In this document: positions 26,401 to 38,091 of the stretch, piece after piece
How the letters are laid out: the number at the start of each line of letters is the position of its first letter
Position numbering within the stretch: the first letter of the stretch is position 1
From: Spongilla lacustris
Taxonomy: Eukaryota > Porifera > Demospongiae > Spongillida > Spongillidae
Assembly (NCBI GenBank): GCA_949361645.1
Contig: OX442427.1
Location: forward strand, 4,468,016-4,532,015
Direction of reading: 5' to 3'
Length of the DNA stretch: 64,000 nucleotides
Position numbers and translations under genes: made by a program
The notes under the pieces: model-generated
The model's input: only the letters and a program-made list of their open reading frames with translations
Database searches by the model: none
Told to the model about the DNA's origin: nothing

Positions 26401-28845
26401 CTGTCAAGAACATAGGATGAAGTTCACACATTTCATGGTCAAGTTGGTGCTATTTTAATGGGTATGCAAATGGTATGCATTTAGTTCTGCTTGCAGTACC
26501 TCCTCTATACTGTCTGTTGTCCTTATCCTCAAGAAAACAACTCGCATTACTTGTGTTGTAACATATATATGAAGCATTTTATGGTTTGCAAGGTTGGTTG
26601 CAAAATTTGCACAAGAATGAAGAATTGAAGCAGCAAATGACAAGCAGAATTGAAAATGGAGGGTGAGGGGTAAGAATGACACTGAACACAGATATAGCAC
26701 ACTTGATCTCACTCTTCACAAGTTATCAATACAACATGCACTTAGACCATGTATGACGTAAGCAAATAATGTACCAATGATGCGTTTATTATTCATTTTC
26801 ACATCCAAAATACAACATTATAAGCCCCAGACTCCTCCTGTGCAGTATTGGTCACAATTTCTCATCAGTGCAAAGGCGGGGGTAAAAATTAGGGCTAGAA
26901 AAATAAAGTGCTAGATGGGATGTAATATGGGACAGTTTCCGAGAAAAGGGACCAAGCGTATATTATCAAAAAACGTGATAAAAATGGCATTACATTTGAA
27001 TTGCTATAACGTTCGAAGGGTTAAAGCTATCAACTTCCTATTTATACTACACTATTTCTCTATGGTAAGTTACATTTTGGGGTCTTGAACATGCTCCATA
27101 CCAGTATGCGACATCTGATACCCCAAGGGGTTCAAACTTGCCACAACTTTTAGTAGGAATATTCAAATCACTCCAAATTCGGCTTGTACATAGAGAGGTC
27201 CCTTAGCTATTGGATTGTTCTGTTCGTTGATTTTAATGTCATCCGTTATGGAGATACAGTTGAACAAACTACGTGCACATATTCGCGCTCGATTCCTGCC
27301 AATGATTTGGGCAAATCGCGTCCCGCTCAATGTATGGGGAGGCGGCGGTTATATCATTGGCGTGAATCAAGCGGGAAAATGTGCAAATAGTTAGTTCAAC
27401 TGTATCTCCATAACGGATGATATAAAAATTAACGAACAGAACAATCCAATAGCTAAGGGACCTCTCTATGTATAAACCGAATTTGGAGCGATTTGAGTAT
27501 TCCTACTGAAAGTTATGGTGAGTTTGAACCCCTTGGGATATCGGACGTCGCAATACTGGCATGGAGCATGCTCAAGACTGCAAAATGTACTTCACTATAG
27601 AAAAATGGTGTAGTACAAAGTGCCAAAAATAGGAAGGTGATAGCTTTAAACGTTAGAAAGTTATGGCAATTCAAACGTAATGCCATTTTTATAACGTTTT
27701 TTTATAATATGTGCAAGGTCCCTTTTTTCCATATAATAACATTAGCATCTTAAGCAATTGCAATAATAATCCCAAAGGGTATGTTAAATAATGAGACATC
27801 AGGTTAGCTTATATCTACATAGCAATGACTGTGGAAGTCATGATGTGGCAAGAATGCATTATGCTAACTGCCATCATTCAGTATCCATGTTTCTATAGCT
27901 ATGTCCTCCACATATACACACCATATTACAAGACAAAATTGTGGCTGTCTGGTCAAAATTAGAAGTACTACTAGTAGTTTTAAATGCAACATTTCTAATA
28001 CACACATACAAACACACACAAACACACACTCACAATGTACAACACACAATCATTGGAGCATTGCATTCTTATTCACTCAAATACCAGACCTGTTTCAAAC
28101 TGCAAATGTTTTGAAAGTTCAGAGAAACTTGAGACGCATAACAAAATTTCCATGCTATATCACATACTTCCAGACTGCCTTCATAACCAGCCAAGTCAAA
28201 TTTCCCAGAATTGCAAGTCAATGTTCCAGTGTATAACTACAGAGCAGTGCACAAAGCCAATGAAAATTGTACTTTTTCAAACCAAGTGTTCAAAAATGTT
28301 GTTACGGTTCATATGTATTAAGGTCCAATGGAATCAGATTATGCAAGAGACGTGACAATAGCTGAACTGGCACTCCAACAAAGCCCAGCCAATAGTGGCA
28401 GAAATTTACAGCTGCAAGTGGCATGTTTTTATAGCCAATGTTCCAGGAGTTGTCATGCAAGCATCAAGCAACGTCCACTGTGATTACAGCACCAATTCGT
28501 TTTGCTTTATTCAAGATAAATAAATTTAAACCTAGGCACACATACATGTAAATGTAAAACTTTATCAATAATATAGGGCATACATGAATTCAATTTGACA
28601 GGGAAATGCATGTACATGTACATGTACGTGTAATTGTTTAAAGAACTTTTTTCAGAACACCAGCCAGACACACAGAAGTAACAAATGATAAAACGGCTGA
28701 ACAGAAAAAAAAAGCCCCCCCCCCCCCCCCCAACCGCGCAAATACACACCACTGTTCCTATCTTACTGTTAATCCGCCTTTTTTTTCTCTACCAGCTTTC
28801 ATTTTATCGTGCGCGCGCACGCACACGTAAACAGGTACACACACA

Positions 28846-28893
<48 letters not shown>

Positions 28894-29029
28894 CACACAC
28901 ACGTACACATATAGGACCTATACATATGTACACGAACTAACACGAACACATACACACAAACACGCAAACCTTTGACGAACGTGTAAGGGACCTTAGAGCT
29001 TGCTGGCGTAATGCAGCTAATTCGTCCAT
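20478..29029 (-). CDS. Arginine/serine-rich protein with 13-residue tandem repeats, family unknown
   Basis: Nine exons join without frame breaks: 28970-29029, 24629-24679, 22876-24530, 22748-22819, 22364-22518, 21251-21418, 21073-21196, 20825-20984, 20478-20609 (TAA), giving 858 aa. The first starts MDELAALRQQALRS; it is predicted from phase and splice sites and is 4.3 kb away, so it is the least sure. The long third exon starts ADFGIDELLVDQ, then is Ser/Thr-rich, then has about ten copies of a 13-residue unit like ERRREPLRLQPND. Later exons have an acidic patch (EVEEELDYDENMDDIDV), SPIRVSPDRKRFKTK, ASRLGPAPHRR and a charged C-terminal helix (KTLDEVIDKIKEKNKD). Composition suggests a nuclear RNA-processing protein. 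I see no RRM or zinc finger and do not assign a function. The donor at 21251 (GTAGGC) was chosen because it keeps the frame. The gene converges on GPS2 with 89 bp between stops. Confidence 0.75.
23560..23985 (-). repeat. 39-bp coding minisatellite
   Basis: Within the long exon of the RS-rich gene, a 39-bp unit (minus-strand peptide ERRREPLRLQPND) is repeated about ten times with few changes (Q/P and L/S variants). More diverged copies lie downstream (ERRREQHSRLQ, ERRRGSRRLQ). Unit length is a multiple of three, so copy-number change keeps the frame. The high identity suggests recent expansion. Confidence 0.95.
24680..26928. other. First intron of the RS-rich gene, left part
   Basis: No gene is supported here. 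Short frames at 25361-25555 (-), 26046-26228 (+) and 26455-26712 (-) have mixed composition and stops between them and may be old transposon debris. TACATGTA motifs occur near 25250-25265. Confidence 0.4.
26929..27730. mobile_element. Long foldback element, copy 1
   Basis: The left end GGGACAGTTTCCGAGAAAAG is matched by an inverted, slightly truncated right end (GGTCCCTTTTTTCC). The arms pair over about 350 bp, including AAATTGCTATAAC/GTTATGGCAATT-type blocks and the central GCCGCCTCCCCATACATTGA region. ATAT flanks both sides (26925-26928, 27731-27734), consistent with a 4-bp target duplication. It is the same family as 61525-62346 and the fragment at 44690-45125. No coding capacity is seen. 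Confidence 0.88.
27731..28969. other. Intron with low-complexity DNA
   Basis: Remainder of the first intron of the RS-rich gene. It holds a C run (28713-28731), a (CA)n block (about 28838-28902) and TACATGTA motifs (about 28610-28625). No coding signal is convincing. Confidence 0.45.
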
Positions 29030-29404
29030 GGCACTAGTGCTGATATTCAATTCTACATTTTATGAACAACAAAACGCATAGATGAGAATTTACCTCAATC
29101 AAATATAGGCTATACCGGTATGGATCAGAAGTTTCTATAACAGGCTATTATGGTAGAGCACTTACCCGGTACGCCTCCGTTTTCAGTTACATGTATATTC
29201 AGCTTTGTACCGCAAATCTCATGTTGCGCTAAGTTTAGAATTATACGCGGGAGATGCCGGGAGTAACCGGAGTGGTATGGTTACATTGCCGCCAAAGATT
29301 TTAAGTGGCTACGGCGGGCGAGATATATTTAACCATCATCTGGCACTGCACAAGGCAATCGCGGCGGCTATGTAGGTAGTTTTTTTAAGCACACCCAGAA
29401 CATA

Positions 29405-30130
29405 AGATGGAGGGAAGTACCTTTGGCAGCTAGGGGGTGTGGGGGTCCAGCGCTGTAAGCTCCCCTACCGGGGTCTGGGGTGGAGCCCCAGAAGCTTTGC
29501 AAGTTATCATTGCTGCTTTTCAGAATCATATGGAATTTCAATACTTTTTATTAACAACAAAAATTGTATACATGTGTACGCGCATGCAAGTCCTAGCGAG
29601 ATCATATATGTGTACGTATATAAATCTCAAGCGGATAATATATCAAGTAACTAGCTCCATTCGTTTGGGACGTTTCTGTGCGAAAATATCAATAACTTAG
29701 TTGAGCTTAAAATGTCCATGCTATAATGGATCATCATCAAGCTCAATCTATCCATTCTGGATACACCCATTGTATACATCTTAGGTCTTTAGTCTGCGTA
29801 ATGCACTAATAGACCTTTCACATTCACAGCTAATGACTTGCAAGTTACAAATGATCTGAAGCAGCGCATGAATGTTGGGTAAATAGTGGCATTTCCATGT
29901 CTCCTTTAATGTTTCAAGGGCTGTGCTAGGGGGAATACCAGTACTATTTCTCCACTTTAGATACCAGCAGTGCATGTAGCTCATGCACTTTGTAAGCACA
30001 GAGGACTAGGCAAATCATCCTGATACAAATGAGCAACATTTTGCATAGATTTATTTAAATGTGACACATCATGCACAATGGCAGTGCTTGGTACTAGATA
30101 GAGGTCACTGACTGCTTTTTGTTGTTGTGA
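29405..30130 (-). pseudogene. hAT transposase C-terminal fragment
   Basis: At 29781-29999 the minus strand encodes IPPSTALETLKETWKCHYLP, then NIHALLQIICNL and SCECERSISALRRLKT. This is the C-terminal dimerisation region of hAT transposases of the kind related to zinc-finger MYM/52-kDa-repressor-like proteins. The G-rich block around GGGGGTCCAGCGCTGTAAGC (29440s) resembles the subterminal part of such elements. The N-terminal and catalytic parts are missing, so it is a fragment. Confidence 0.75.
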
Positions 30131-30186
30131 CGAGAACCGCGTTACAAGTTTTTTTCTGCACAGGGAAAAAAGCGTCGAATCATTTA

Positions 30187-30272
30187 GAAATCATTGCGTG
30201 ATTGAACAGAGAATCACACAAAAATCAGACGCTTCATTTGATTCTCTCTGTTCAATCATGCAATGATTTCGA
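30187..30272. repeat. Inverted repeat
   Basis: AAATCATTGCGTGATTGAAC pairs with the inverted GTTCAATCATGCAATGATTT, with a loop of about 40 nt. It is probably a short MITE. Further AT-rich inverted blocks carrying TAAATATTACA and TGTAATATTTATAA follow at about 30380-30475 and 30860-30975. Confidence 0.85.
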
Positions 30273-31035
30273 CCATAGACAAGATATAAAAATTTAATTA
30301 AAATAAAATTGGTGATGTAGGATTTGCATAGATAGCAATTGAGTAGAAACAAGGAATTACGAATATCATGCATTCATTAAATTATAAATATTACATGCAC
30401 ATGTACCTACATTTAGCAGACTTTCAGGCAGGTAGATTTGCTAAATAATGTAGGTCTGTAATATTTATAATTTAATTAATTTTTTTCTATAATATTCTTT
30501 TGGAGATTCAGCAGGTATGTTTTGTCTAATTTCGTTGCCGTCCTATTAGGTTCCACTAGTATTTTTTCTGCTAATTCTTTTGTTATTGTGAACCACTAAC
30601 CTTTAAACTTAAAAGGGAAAACTCTGTATAAAGCACCACAGCACTAAACTGTCTTATACTGCTGTGATGTGATGCACTTATATTATATTCCAAGGTTGCC
30701 CTACTTTCTTTGTTTGTTCTCATGCATGCAACGTATATGTAGGAACCCACCAGGGAAAACAATGGAGTGAAACAAGAATAAAATTCGTGATGTAGGATTT
30801 GGACAGCAATTGAGTAAAAAGTAAGAAAAAAGGGAATTACGGATATTATGCATACAATAATTTATAAATATTACAGACCTACATTATTTAGCAAATCTAA
30901 GCTTACCTGGCTGAAATTCTGTGCTAAATGTAAATGTATATCTGTAATATTTATAAATTATTGTTTGTAATTACTTGTTTCTTTTTTTTTTTGTATTAAT
31001 TAACAGACACAGGAATGAAATGAATACAATAAAAT

Positions 31036-31760
31036 CTAAAAGATAAGGATGATGCCAACGTAAAGTATGTTCAGTGGGGGAACTTTGCCTCTGCACAAGC
31101 CAAAGCTATAGAATGGTGTTGTGAGTGGGAATGATATGACCTGGTTCCTCAGCGGAGTAGAGAAAAATTCAGTTTGCATTACAACCAAAAAATGAGTGGT
31201 AGAATAGGGTTCTTGTCTCTTGTCAGCAATTAAAGATGCTGTTCTCTTATAAACTGTGTTTGCTATTGGACCCATACCTCCAGCTGTAGAAAGAAACCAA
31301 GGGTGAAAAGATCCATGCTCAATCTCTCTTACTCTTTCTTTGTATTCTCTCTTCTTATCCATTTCATGTTTTCTATAGCACTTTGACAAGGAGGAATTGG
31401 CATAGGATAGAGCAAATGGGTTGAACACTCTGACATCAAAGTAGGTAGTTTGATGGTCCTTTCCCCAGAAATTCTGTGCAGCAACATCAAGTCGAGCTCT
31501 TACCTCTCCATTTTATATTTAAGGTGCTCACCCTGCAATGGCTGCAAGGTATGTACATTATGACATACTTCACTGAGGAATGCAGAGGTCAAGTCTCGCA
31601 CTTCATTGTGTCAAATTGAAGGAAGCCTCCTGACGGGCAATTCATGGCATGCTCCACAGTATAGATGGAGCCACATATGCAATGTGATGGTAATAGAGGT
31701 TGCCAGCCATAGCGTAAACAGATAGCATCTCTAAAAGCACTCTTTTCTTACTTTTTACTC
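31036..31760 (-). pseudogene. Retroelement polyprotein C-terminal fragment
   Basis: Reading right to left, the minus strand gives AFRDAICLRYGWQPLLPSHC, CGSIYTVEHAMNCPSGGFPS, HNEVRDLTSAFLSEVCHNV, then after a frame change FDVRVFNPFA and REIEHGSFHPWFLSTAGGMG. This is the conserved tail found after RT in a retroelement class common in cnidarians and sponges, with a Cys/His zinc-binding pattern (C-x-C...H...C). At least one stop and one frameshift interrupt it. It differs from the 6489-7040 type. Confidence 0.7.
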
Positions 31761-32478
31761 AATTGATGTATCCAAATCCTACACCAATTAAACTTTCTAT
31801 ATCTTGTAATAGCAATTCTTTCTTCCCTTAATTGCATTTAATTATCCTGCTTATGTTATTCTGTGACTTTCAATAGTTTTGTGATAATGGAATAGTACAT
31901 TCAAGCCAGTAAAATGAAGATGCACATTCTTACTGCACATCACTGTGCAAAACCTTTGTTATACGATAGCGTATTCTATAGCGTATATTTGACCTTAAAT
32001 ATACGCACCAGCGTATACATGTAGAACCATATACGCAGGTGCGCAAATTCAAATATAACCGATCACGCGACATTTGTGGTTGCTTAGCAAACCGTTGAAT
32101 TCACTTTGTGGCTGCGTTGTCGGTCACCGTATAATTTAAATTTTTTTAATCATTTTGCACATGTACGGTACAACAAAACAACAAACTAACAGTCCAGGGA
32201 TATTAAATACATGGATTGGAAACGAGGCTGATATACGGCTGAATTACGGTATTCCTAATTTCCATCCGTGTTGCGCTTGACTGAGGGCTATTCTTATAGT
32301 CGCGAAATCGCAGAAACGAAAATTAAAGCTACACTTCGTTAGTTGGCTTCTTTCTAATTAAGAGGCAGGTTTTACTAATGGGATCAGTCAAGCTTTACTT
32401 TTGTTAAAGCGTTCGGATCGCTTAAGCTTCGAGTAACGAAATCTCCTGAACAACTTCACGTACAACAGATCTGAAAAC

Positions 32479-33004
32479 TTTGAACTACACCCCTGAAACC
32501 CGTCCACTGGGATCAGCATCCATGTCATACTCGTCCGAGTCAACAGCAGCCATCCAGTTCAGAATCCATGTAGGAGCAACACGGATGTTTTTCCGGTACA
32601 CGTAGATTACGGAACCGTTTCCAATCCATGTATTTAATATCCCTGAACAGTCCGAGGCGGTAATCTGCCTATATTCGATCCAAGGCACCTGTACAGAATA
32701 CGAACAATAAATTAATATCGTAAAAAAATATTTAACTCACCACATATCATATCCTCGTTCTGTTTATACATGATTCTATACATGTATATAAAGCAACAGA
32801 TACATTATCGGGTAAGTGATATGCTTACCTTTCTTGTCTCCTATCTCTGATGTTTGACTTATAACAATGGAACAGTGCGGGTTAAACACTTACCGTACCG
32901 TCCGGTCGGAGTCTGCAAGTTAAAAAAAACCTCAGCAAAACACAACAAATGAATAGGCATATACCTTTTTCTATCACGCTCCATTGTGCCTGTTGTTCTA
33001 TCAT
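32479..33004 (-). other. Possible small minus-strand exons, unassigned
   Basis: An open segment 32485-32688 encodes VPWIEYRQITASDCSG and later WMAAVDSDEYDMDADPSG before a TAG, preceded by an acceptor-like TTCTGTACAG. Upstream, 32829-32857, 32894-32912 and 32965-33004 (starting MIEQQAQWSVIEK) are each bounded by good AG/GTAAG-type sites and join in phase with one another, but not with the long frame of the last segment. It could be a degraded host or transposon gene. A stretch of the last segment is also present inverted at about 32194-32222. Confidence 0.3.
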
Positions 33005-33410
33005 TTCGGTTGTTCAACGGGAACACTTGAGACACTTGCCAACCTAGTGCAAATAGTGAAAGGTGAATTCATTCTTTAGTAACTGCAACACATAATAACT
33101 TGTACACTCTGGAAAGACGAACTATTACCATTTGATCAGACGAACGATCAAAACCCTGATCTCAGCGCGATTCTTACAGTCCTTCTGTCTGTTCATACCA
33201 AAAGCAACACGACCATGAAATTGCCCGCCACATCACATGCATCGTTAGGTAACCACATTTCTATTACTTGGAGCACTATCGTACTACACAACCATTTGTA
33301 CAGTGGTCCAATAGAGGTCTACTGTGTAGGCATTCTACTGCTTCCATTGTAGCATTTACTGGGATACGATGTGATCATGACCAAACTCAACTGGCGACTT
33401 GGCATAGGCC

Positions 33411-33496
33411 ACAGCTGCGAATGGATTACATCACCGCTACGTAGCGGTGATGTAATCCATCCGCAGCTGTGGGAATCAGGGTCTGGGTACGAGACT
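33411..33496. mobile_element. Truncated Mutator-like MITE
   Basis: A near-perfect palindrome around GATTACATCACCGCTACGTA (33424-33443) ends at GGGTACGAGACTA (33484-33496), the terminus of the 9-bp-duplication family at 33820 and 57969. The outer part of the left end is missing. CATAGGCC flanks both sides (33403-33410 and 33497-33504), so the target duplication survives. Confidence 0.75.
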
Positions 33497-33819
33497 ACAT
33501 AGGCCCGGCCTACCGCTCACAAAATTTACCGCCGTATATACGGGTACACCAATTAAGCAGACATACATGTATAGGGTAGCGTAAGGTAAGTTCGGCAGGG
33601 GGGGGGGGGAGTGTTCGGCAGTCTACGATTCAAATGAGGTGCAAAGGCCTACCTGAAGCTTGAAAATTCCAACACAGACTTAAAAATGTTCTCCGATGAG
33701 TGTATAATCAGGGAGTACATATTACATTGTTCAGAAAAGTATTATTCGTGAATTTTGTTTACCTATGCCTAATTGTTGGTCAAAATGGCGCGTCAAACGG
33801 TGCGCAGGTACGGTAGGGG

Positions 33820-34701
33820 TGGTCTCGTACCCAGACCCAAATTTTCACAGCTGCGGATGGATTACATCACCGCTACGTGAAAAGTGGGTCTGGTAAAGTC
33901 CTATGCTCAATTCTGTCCAGTGATTATATAATATTATATAATACGTCGCGCGGTAAATGCCGCCATATAAGGAATGGAGACTCTCGTCCAGACGTAAACA
34001 TGTTCCCTGAACATGACCTAGATCTTTCAGATAAGGGTCAAAGCAGCTGTTGATATCATTGTGCATGAGTTTGTGGACATAGAATATTACAGACCAAAAA
34101 GAAATAAGCACAGGAAGAAGATCTTGGTACTTGAGCTTTTTTTAATCTTGGTGACGGACTTAGAGTGCTCAGATGTTGGAAGTTTATGTTCCTATGCGGG
34201 TTGAGGCAAACTAAACACACCAACCACACAATTGAAGCAACGAAGCTACTAGAGCAATACTATAGTTCAAGAAAAACCCACGGTAGAATGGCGGCGTATA
34301 CGCATACTTAACATAACGACTTGCCGACGGTTGCCGTATCCCGTTGGAAAACTATTACGCTTCTTAGCTGCTACATTGAATACCTCATACGTCTGCACGT
34401 GGATTCGATAGCTCTAACCATTTGCGTCGGTAATTGCCAATTAATCGCACGATTATAACAGAGGTATGCATACCTCGAATCTGATTGGTTCCCCAACATT
34501 CTGGGGAAAGTGGACAGAAATGAGTATAGGACTTTACCAGACCCACTTTTCACGTAGCGGTGATGTAATCCATGATTGGTTCCCCAACATTCTGGGGAAA
34601 GTGGACAGAAATGAGTATAGGACTTTACCAGACCCACTTTTCCCGTAGCGGTGATGTAATCCATCCGCAGCTGTGAAAATTTGGGTCTGGGTACGAAACT
34701 A
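33820..34701. mobile_element. Mutator-like element, non-autonomous, 9-bp target duplication
   Basis: Ends TGGTCTCGTACCC and GGGTACGAAACTA are flanked by an exact 9-bp direct repeat, CGGTAGGGG (33811-33819 and 34702-34710). Long inverted termini of about 100 bp run through GACCCAAATTTTCACAGCTG and GATTACATCACCGCTACG. Near the right end an approximately 90-bp segment (ATTGGTTCCCCAACATTCTG...) is tandemly duplicated (about 34483-34660). A 9-bp duplication is typical of Mutator-like elements. No transposase is seen. Confidence 0.85.
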
Positions 34702-34840
34702 CGGTAGGGGCAACCAGCTGTTAACGAGGTTAGCTGTTTCAAATAATATTTTATATGCTGTTTTATACTTGACCAGTTAGCGTGCAACAGAGTAGAGTAT
34801 TTTACAATACAAAACAGTGAAGAACTGGTGGAATTAGAAG

Positions 34841-35822
34841 CAGCGCCGGGTTAACCGGGGCGCAAGTGGCGCAAAAGCGCCAGGCCCACCGACGATAGGG
34901 GGCCATTAATCCACATATGTACACGCCTACAATTGATGAATTTAATTGCTTTTAAATAAGTTTTTTTTTTTTTTTTTTTTTTTTTTATAAAGCAGTGTGC
35001 GCCGACATCGCTCTCGACGAGTGAAGATCACTTTATTTCCCATTGCCAATTGCGCACTGACTTACTATCAGACTGTTTTAGTAGTCTGTTACATTCTCTG
35101 GCATCTTTGTAGCTTTCGTGTCGAAAGCCAGTGCATTTCTGAATGTATGCTTTGCCCTTTTAATTTATTTAACTCTTAAAAATTTAATTGTACTGGTGAG
35201 CGATCATTCAACCACCTTTTAGGCTTTTTATGTGAATTATCAATATCTGCATGTTTGGCAAACATTTAGTAATTCTGAGCATAGAATCCATCCAAACTGG
35301 GCAGATCGTCGTATTTATAAAGCCGGCTATTTATAAAAAGGCATAAGTCGCATCAATCGGTGATTTTAGTCTGTTATTGATATATATGTACTGTTACAAA
35401 TCAAGTTACATGTACATGCATATACAATTGTATGGTGATAAAAAATGCGGGACGATTTCAGTTGAAATCATACAAGCGTTAATTAATGTAAGAAAACTAG
35501 CCCCCATTACTACGTAGCATTACCATTAGCAAGTTGTATTAATTGCAAAGCCTAGCGCTAGTATAAAAAATGTGTCAAACCATGAGCTGGCTTCATAAAC
35601 TACATTTCTTCAAAAGTTTACGCGCTTCGCGCGGGATCAAGGGAGCTGTGCTCCTCGCACACCACCCCCCTGCCTCGAAACGTGGCTGAAATCCAGGATA
35701 CGCCACTGCTAAATGATTTATACAACTCTGCGTGGGAGGCAGGATTGCCCCACTTTTTTTACTCCCAGGGGCCCACAAGATTTACCCTGCGCCAGGCCCA
35801 TTAAACGGTTAACCCGGCACTG
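34841..35822. mobile_element. hAT-type non-autonomous transposon with 8-bp target duplication
   Basis: Termini CAGCGCCGGGTTAACC (34841-34856) and GGTTAACCCGGCACTG (35807-35822) are flanked by an exact 8-bp duplication ATTAGAAG (34833-34840, 35823-35830). The 982-bp interior has a T run (34961-34986) and, near the right, a block GCGCTTCGCGCGGGATCAAG plus GGATACGCCACTG that looks like the end of another nested hAT-type element. No transposase frame is intact. Confidence 0.92.
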
Positions 35823-36659
35823 ATTAGAAGGCTGTCGAACACTCCAAGTGGAATTCAAATCACTCAGGAGTGTTCGGCATGGGTGCCGAATAAAACAAAG
35901 TATACAACTGAACCTAAAGCTATTGTTTTGAAGCTTATGAGGATGCAAGGAAGCTATTATGTACGCGGCAGGTGCATCTGAGGGCGGGAAGCAGTGTTCG
36001 GATGGGGGCTGATATAAGCATACATACGTGCATGCATATTGCAATTGACCTAGATATGTGATACACGAATTTGCTTTCAGTACCAGTGCAGGTGGCTACT
36101 GTTCCTATATACTAGGCTTCAGTAGCAGGACCCATTTGTTCTCCTAACTAAAATGTTTATTGTTGTGTGATGGATATTTATTATTTTATGTAAGACTGAA
36201 TATTTTACCTTGCAGATTCTAAGTAGGATTAGCTAATACACTTAATATTTTTGCAATCTACTTTGAATAGTCACTATACTGTAGTGCCAGCTGTATCATA
36301 ATAATAGCATGATACATGTACATACAATCGTAGAAGAAAAAATTGGAACATACAAATGATTTCTTTCACATGCACTTGAAAATTCATGGTTGTGATGACT
36401 GGCAAGGCAGTCTCCAAAGAGTATGGAATCAGCACTGCAAGAAGTGTGTGAAGGTCATATGTCCAAAAATCACTTTCATGCATTTAGTCTTAATCCAGTA
36501 CACTCTGTGCTTTGACTTATTGTTGCTTTTACTAGTGCGTCTGCGCTTTTTATATTGCTTGAGGTTGAATTTATTGCTTTAATTTTTTTAATTGTTTATG
36601 TTGGAGCTATTGCTATCCTATTTTTATTCGTAATTATGATGTTAAATTTAACTGGACTA

Positions 36660-37131
36660 CATTGTATGACAAATTAGATGGCAATGGAAGAATGGTCCCA
36701 TTGTCACTGCATGCTTACTAAAGTTGCATGAGGAGACCATGTTGCCCGCATTTTGTATAAAGTATTCCATCAAAAGGAAAGATCTCTGTGACATTGTACA
36801 AAAAGTGGTTCAGGAAGATGGACGCATAAATCCCTTTACAAATGGAAGGCCAGGCCACTTGACAATGTGGTTCGAGGGTTTATGCGCAAAAGCCCAGAAA
36901 AAAAGGAAGAGATCTTTGCCATCAAGTGTGTATGCTCTCACCAGCAAGAGGTGTAAGGAACTGCATGAAGCTGAAGAGCAAGAGAGTTTCTTAAAGGAAA
37001 GAAGAAAGGAAAAGGAAAGGTACATGGTGGTAAGAAAGGAGAGGGAAAAGGAGGAAACAAATGAAGGTGACTGCATGGGAATGCATGCAGAGCATGTATG
37101 TGGAAATAAATGCAAGTGGATACAGTGCTAG
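36660..37131 (+). pseudogene. Pogo/CENP-B-type transposase, internally deleted
   Basis: The frame 36724-37131 encodes YSIKRKDLCDIVQKVVQEDG then NPFTNGRPGHLTMWFEGL, the CENP-B-type helix-turn-helix pattern ('F.R.DL..LV...N.F.NGRPG..W...F'). It runs directly into a Lys/Glu-rich tail (SKRCKELHEAEEQESFLKER) like the extreme C-terminus of pogo/Tigger transposases. The central DDE nuclease domain is absent. About 135 codons are open, so it is a deletion derivative or a short retained DNA-binding protein. Confidence 0.6.
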
Positions 37132-38091
37132 TGACAAGTGCAAAGTGGCATCACTTGCATCCTTTTCACATTTGACACAAACAAGTATTTGTGTCCTATA
37201 CCTGCTGGTGTATGGAAGATGATTGAATAAATCGCATTGCATCATCTATAGTGCAAGCTGATTTTGCACCGCCTGCATTTCTTGTTAATTGATTCTTGGC
37301 TTTTCATTCTTGATTATTTCTAATTTTATACAGTCCATACCTATGATAAGAACGAGATATTGAAATCATAAGACTTAGTACCATCTGTACTTGTTGCGTA
37401 GGGGTATTCGATTATTAATTGCATGCATGCGCACTGCCGAACACTACCTAATTCGACTGCCGAAAATACCTCGTGCGATGCCGAACACTCCTAATTTCGA
37501 TGTCTATTGTTATTATATATTCAACGAATGTTAAATACATGTATATAAATTACGAATGTTTCAGTATTCTGCAGTCCCTGAAGATTCCAAAACAGTAGCT
37601 GTTCTTATTTTTATAATAGCCTATATTGGGCATATATATTCCGCTATATGCCTTCAGCAGTAGGAGGGTAAAAATTTATTTCAGGAATTTTAAAATTCTC
37701 TTGATTTTCGTAACCAGATGGTATGAAATATCCAAAATCTGAAAATGGAATAAGCTTTACTAGTCATCTGGCAATAATTAAGTACCGGCCATTGAAAATG
37801 TAACGTGTCACGTTATTATCGGATGGAAATGTGACATATATAGCTCACAGCTGCAGATACCGACCAAATTTAGGAGAACGCCTCTATATGTCATATTAGA
37901 AGTCACAAGCGATGTTTCCCTATCATGTGGCATCGATCAATCTTCAGTCCTTTCCTTCTTCCTTTCCTCCCTTCCCTTCTTTCTCCTCCCCTTCCCTCCC
38001 TGATAGTGATGTCATATACCGTAATGACATTGAAAGTTTGTTAAACAAAATCATTACATGTCAAATTTGGACATCGAAAATACGATATATT
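37132..38091. other. Gene-free stretch
   Basis: AT-rich sequence 3' of the Crinkler-type gene. It contains GCCGAACACT motifs (37430-37500) and a C/T-rich run (about 37945-38000). No coding signal is supported. Confidence 0.5.
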
